Shown piece after piece: positions 62,436 to 64,000 of a stretch of 64,000 nt of DNA (position 1 is the stretch's first letter; every line of letters begins with the position of its first letter). Position numbers and translations under genes: made by a program. Origin of the DNA: RFSX01 sp964567435 (GTDB lineage: Bacteria; Bacteroidota; Bacteroidia; Chitinophagales; Saprospiraceae); NCBI GenBank assembly GCA_964567435.1, contig CAZMMQ010000015.1:1-64000 (forward strand). Reading direction: 5' to 3'. The notes beneath the pieces are model-generated. The model worked only from the letters and a program-made list of their open reading frames with translations. It was not told the origin of the DNA and ran no database searches.

Positions 62436-64000
62436 ATGATGACCTCACTAGCTCAACTTGTCGCGTCTCACTTGCTCTTGGAAGACGAAAAAAGCAACAA
62501 ATTGGTTGATTTCGATTATAGAGAACATTGTTTACAATCAGTATTCTGGAGCATATATAGAAATCTCGAGCAAGGAAAGCGAACGGTGCTTATCTCTGAT
62601 CACAAAGAAGACTTAGAGTACATCTTTTATTTGTTGTCAAAGTATAGAGTGCATCTGTTGACACTGCTGATTCATGATAGTACAAAGGTCAGTTCAGTGC
62701 TAAAGGAAAAAATAGAGCAAGATGGCAATAGACAACTACTTAGAAATCAAAATATTGATTCATCATTGCATGATAAGCTCATAGATATAAAGGAGAGGAT
62801 AACTGGCAATTTAACCAGATTAAACTCAAAGATTGTTGGTTCTAAGACTTTATTGGATTTGCAAACCTTCACGCAATCATCTAATAAATATCATTATCAC
62901 CCAATCACCAGAAACCTATTGGATGCCATCTCATATAATGATGCGCAAAAGAAAAGTAAGTTATACGAAGAAGCGCAGAGAATGTATCAGCAGCGTTTTC
63001 AATTTTTGGAAGACGACAATCCAATTACTAAGGAGACCTTACAGCAAGAAGATAAATCCTCAATATTGGCAACAATCAGCGAACTAATCCTAGAAGCTGA
63101 AGCACTTGAAAGTCAATATAGAGTCATAGAATGGGAAGTCAAGAATAGCATAGAGATGATGCAAGCCTGTGATTTGAATCATATCAAAGATGAGGTCGTA
63201 AACTTAAAATCTAAGCTCATCCATTCAAGACCTTATTCAAAGACAGACTTAGTAAAACTACTTCATTTACAGTCAGAACTCTACGCCAAGTTGGACATTG
63301 GTGCGGATGCGCCTGAAAATGAAAAACAAATGGATGCCGGTTTGGAGAGAATTGAGTATGCCTTAGAAAGTAGACTGGCAACTCATTATCGAAAAATCAA
63401 TCAAGAGTCTGAAGAGATTATGTCTATGCTGACACCCGCCAGTGCCCAATCTTCTATGGATATCATGCCCCTTATAAATGGCGTCAATAAATTGATGGCG
63501 AAGGTCAAAGATTTTGATATTCTCAAGGATTTCAAAGTCATTAAAAGTACCGCATTAAAATTTCAAAGAGATAATTTACTTGGACTTAAAAAACAACTGG
63601 AGTTTGCAAAGTACTTTGTGGAGTCTAATAAAGATTATTGGGACTGGTTAGATTTTCAAACTACACTTAGTGATATAGATATTGCTGTGATTGATATCCT
63701 AAAGAAGCAAGAGGGATTTTGGGGTGATGCTTTTCAGAGACAGTATCTTGCCTTTGTAGTCGATCAACAAAAAATAGAAATAGAGTCTATTACGGATCTC
63801 ACTATGCCACTAAGAGAAGCGTTGGCAGATTTTACAAACACCCATCATCTTGACATCTATAAATTGTGGGATACGCAGAATAGTCAAATCAAACTTGTTT
63901 CTGATGACTGGAAATTCTTCTTAGATGAGAATGCTTCTAATATATTGGACCAATATCCGGTAATGGTTATTAGTAGTGAATTCTATAAAGCCTATGGTGA
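62436..64000 (+). CDS. N-terminal part of a large protein related to AAA_11-type helicases (3' partial)
   Basis: An uninterrupted frame of 521 codons runs from ATG 62436 (or 62439) past the window end. Near residue 47, GKRTVLISDHKEDLEYIFYL resembles the strand and helix after Walker A in large DNA2/AAA_11-type helicases, where a similar line (KRVLVVSEKRAALEVVYERL) precedes a leucine-rich segment and a coiled insert. No GxGKS motif precedes it, so the ATP site is either elsewhere or lost. The rest (about 110-520) is charged, helical and coiled-coil rich. Function is unassigned. Confidence 0.75.
   Translation, partial: MMTSLAQLVASHLLLEDEKSNKLVDFDYREHCLQSVFWSIYRNLEQGKRTVLISDHKEDLEYIFYLLSKYRVHLLTLLIHDSTKVSSVLKEKIEQDGNRQLLRNQNIDSSLHDKLIDIKERITGNLTRLNSKIVGSKTLLDLQTFTQSSNKYHYHPITRNLLDAISYNDAQKKSKLYEEAQRMYQQRFQFLEDDNPITKETLQQEDKSSILATISELILEAEALESQYRVIEWEVKNSIEMMQACDLNHIKDEVVNLKSKLIHSRPYSKTDLVKLLHLQSELYAKLDIGADAPENEKQMDAGLERIEYALESRLATHYRKINQESEEIMSMLTPASAQSSMDIMPLINGVNKLMAKVKDFDILKDFKVIKSTALKFQRDNLLGLKKQLEFAKYFVESNKDYWDWLDFQTTLSDIDIAVIDILKKQEGFWGDAFQRQYLAFVVDQQKIEIESITDLTMPLREALADFTNTHHLDIYKLWDTQNSQIKLVSDDWKFFLDENASNILDQYPVMVISSEFYKAYG

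Noticed and set aside
1..64000. Genomic island or prophage
   Set aside because: No integrase, transposase, tRNA or phage structural gene was seen, and base composition looks even across the window. Relics in gaps point to ordinary gene decay.

Overview
The window is AT-rich (roughly 38-40% GC by eye) and reads as chromosome of a member of the Bacteroidota, most plausibly an aerobic, heterotrophic, marine-type lineage. Pointers are a type IX secretion C-terminal sorting domain (49548-50699), SCG/SCE-type lipoproteins, a DUF5777 beta-barrel, an MbnP-like lipoprotein, OmpA with thrombospondin type-3 repeats, few Shine-Dalgarno sequences, and TAnnTTTG-type -7 elements. I see no rRNA, tRNA, CRISPR array, intact insertion sequence or prophage. 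The genus is not identifiable by reading alone.

Layout. 1-1.8 kb: tail of an unknown gene, then a membrane protein / ECF sigma / putative anti-sigma operon behind an ECF-type promoter. 1.8-4.9 kb: a methyltransferase and a Pif1-like helicase. 4.9-9.3 kb (minus): a leucine/isovalerate catabolic operon (TetR regulator, acyl-CoA dehydrogenase, acyl-CoA carboxylase beta chain, HMG-CoA lyase). 9.8-12.3 kb: a convergent histidine kinase / LytTR response regulator pair. 12.7-17.3 kb: a DapD-type succinyltransferase, a fused 2-oxoacid dehydrogenase E1 and a thiolase. 18.2-24.6 kb (minus): a form-II CO-dehydrogenase-like molybdenum hydroxylase set (coxG-S-L-M) followed by its MoxR ATPase and vWA protein. 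24.8-29.2 kb: a DUF4212/sodium symporter pair and acetyl-CoA synthetase, with a frameshifted relic between. 29.5-31.1 kb: two small lipoprotein genes and a decayed paralogue with a duplicated terminator.

31.2-43.1 kb is an aromatic amino acid catabolic region. An Lrp regulator is divergent from phenylalanine hydroxylase, pterin dehydratase, a DoxX-like protein and an aminotransferase. Next comes a seven-gene kynurenine operon: tryptophan dioxygenase, aminomuconate semialdehyde dehydrogenase, ACMS decarboxylase, kynureninase, kynurenine monooxygenase, a cyclase-type formamidase and a RidA-type aminomuconate deaminase. 3-Hydroxyanthranilate dioxygenase, the step that links the two halves, is absent from the window.

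43.2-64 kb holds envelope and housekeeping genes: OmpA/TSP3, bacilliredoxin, an atypical heme lipoprotein / DUF5777 / di-heme cytochrome triad, a flippase, a T9SS cargo protein, FdhD with an FdhF/YdeP-like molybdoenzyme, GTP cyclohydrolase II, a glycosyltransferase, branched-chain aminotransferase, a HolD-like protein coupled to RdgB, a DUF1573 lipoprotein, a PolX homologue whose polymerase site looks destroyed while its PHP domain is intact, a YwqK-repeat lipoprotein, and the start of a large gene cut by the window end.

Together the region supports growth on amino acids: leucine to acetyl-CoA and acetoacetate, phenylalanine to tyrosine, tryptophan towards 2-oxoadipate, plus acetate uptake and activation. 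Two separate molybdenum enzymes are also encoded. Several short gene relics lie in the longer intergenic gaps.
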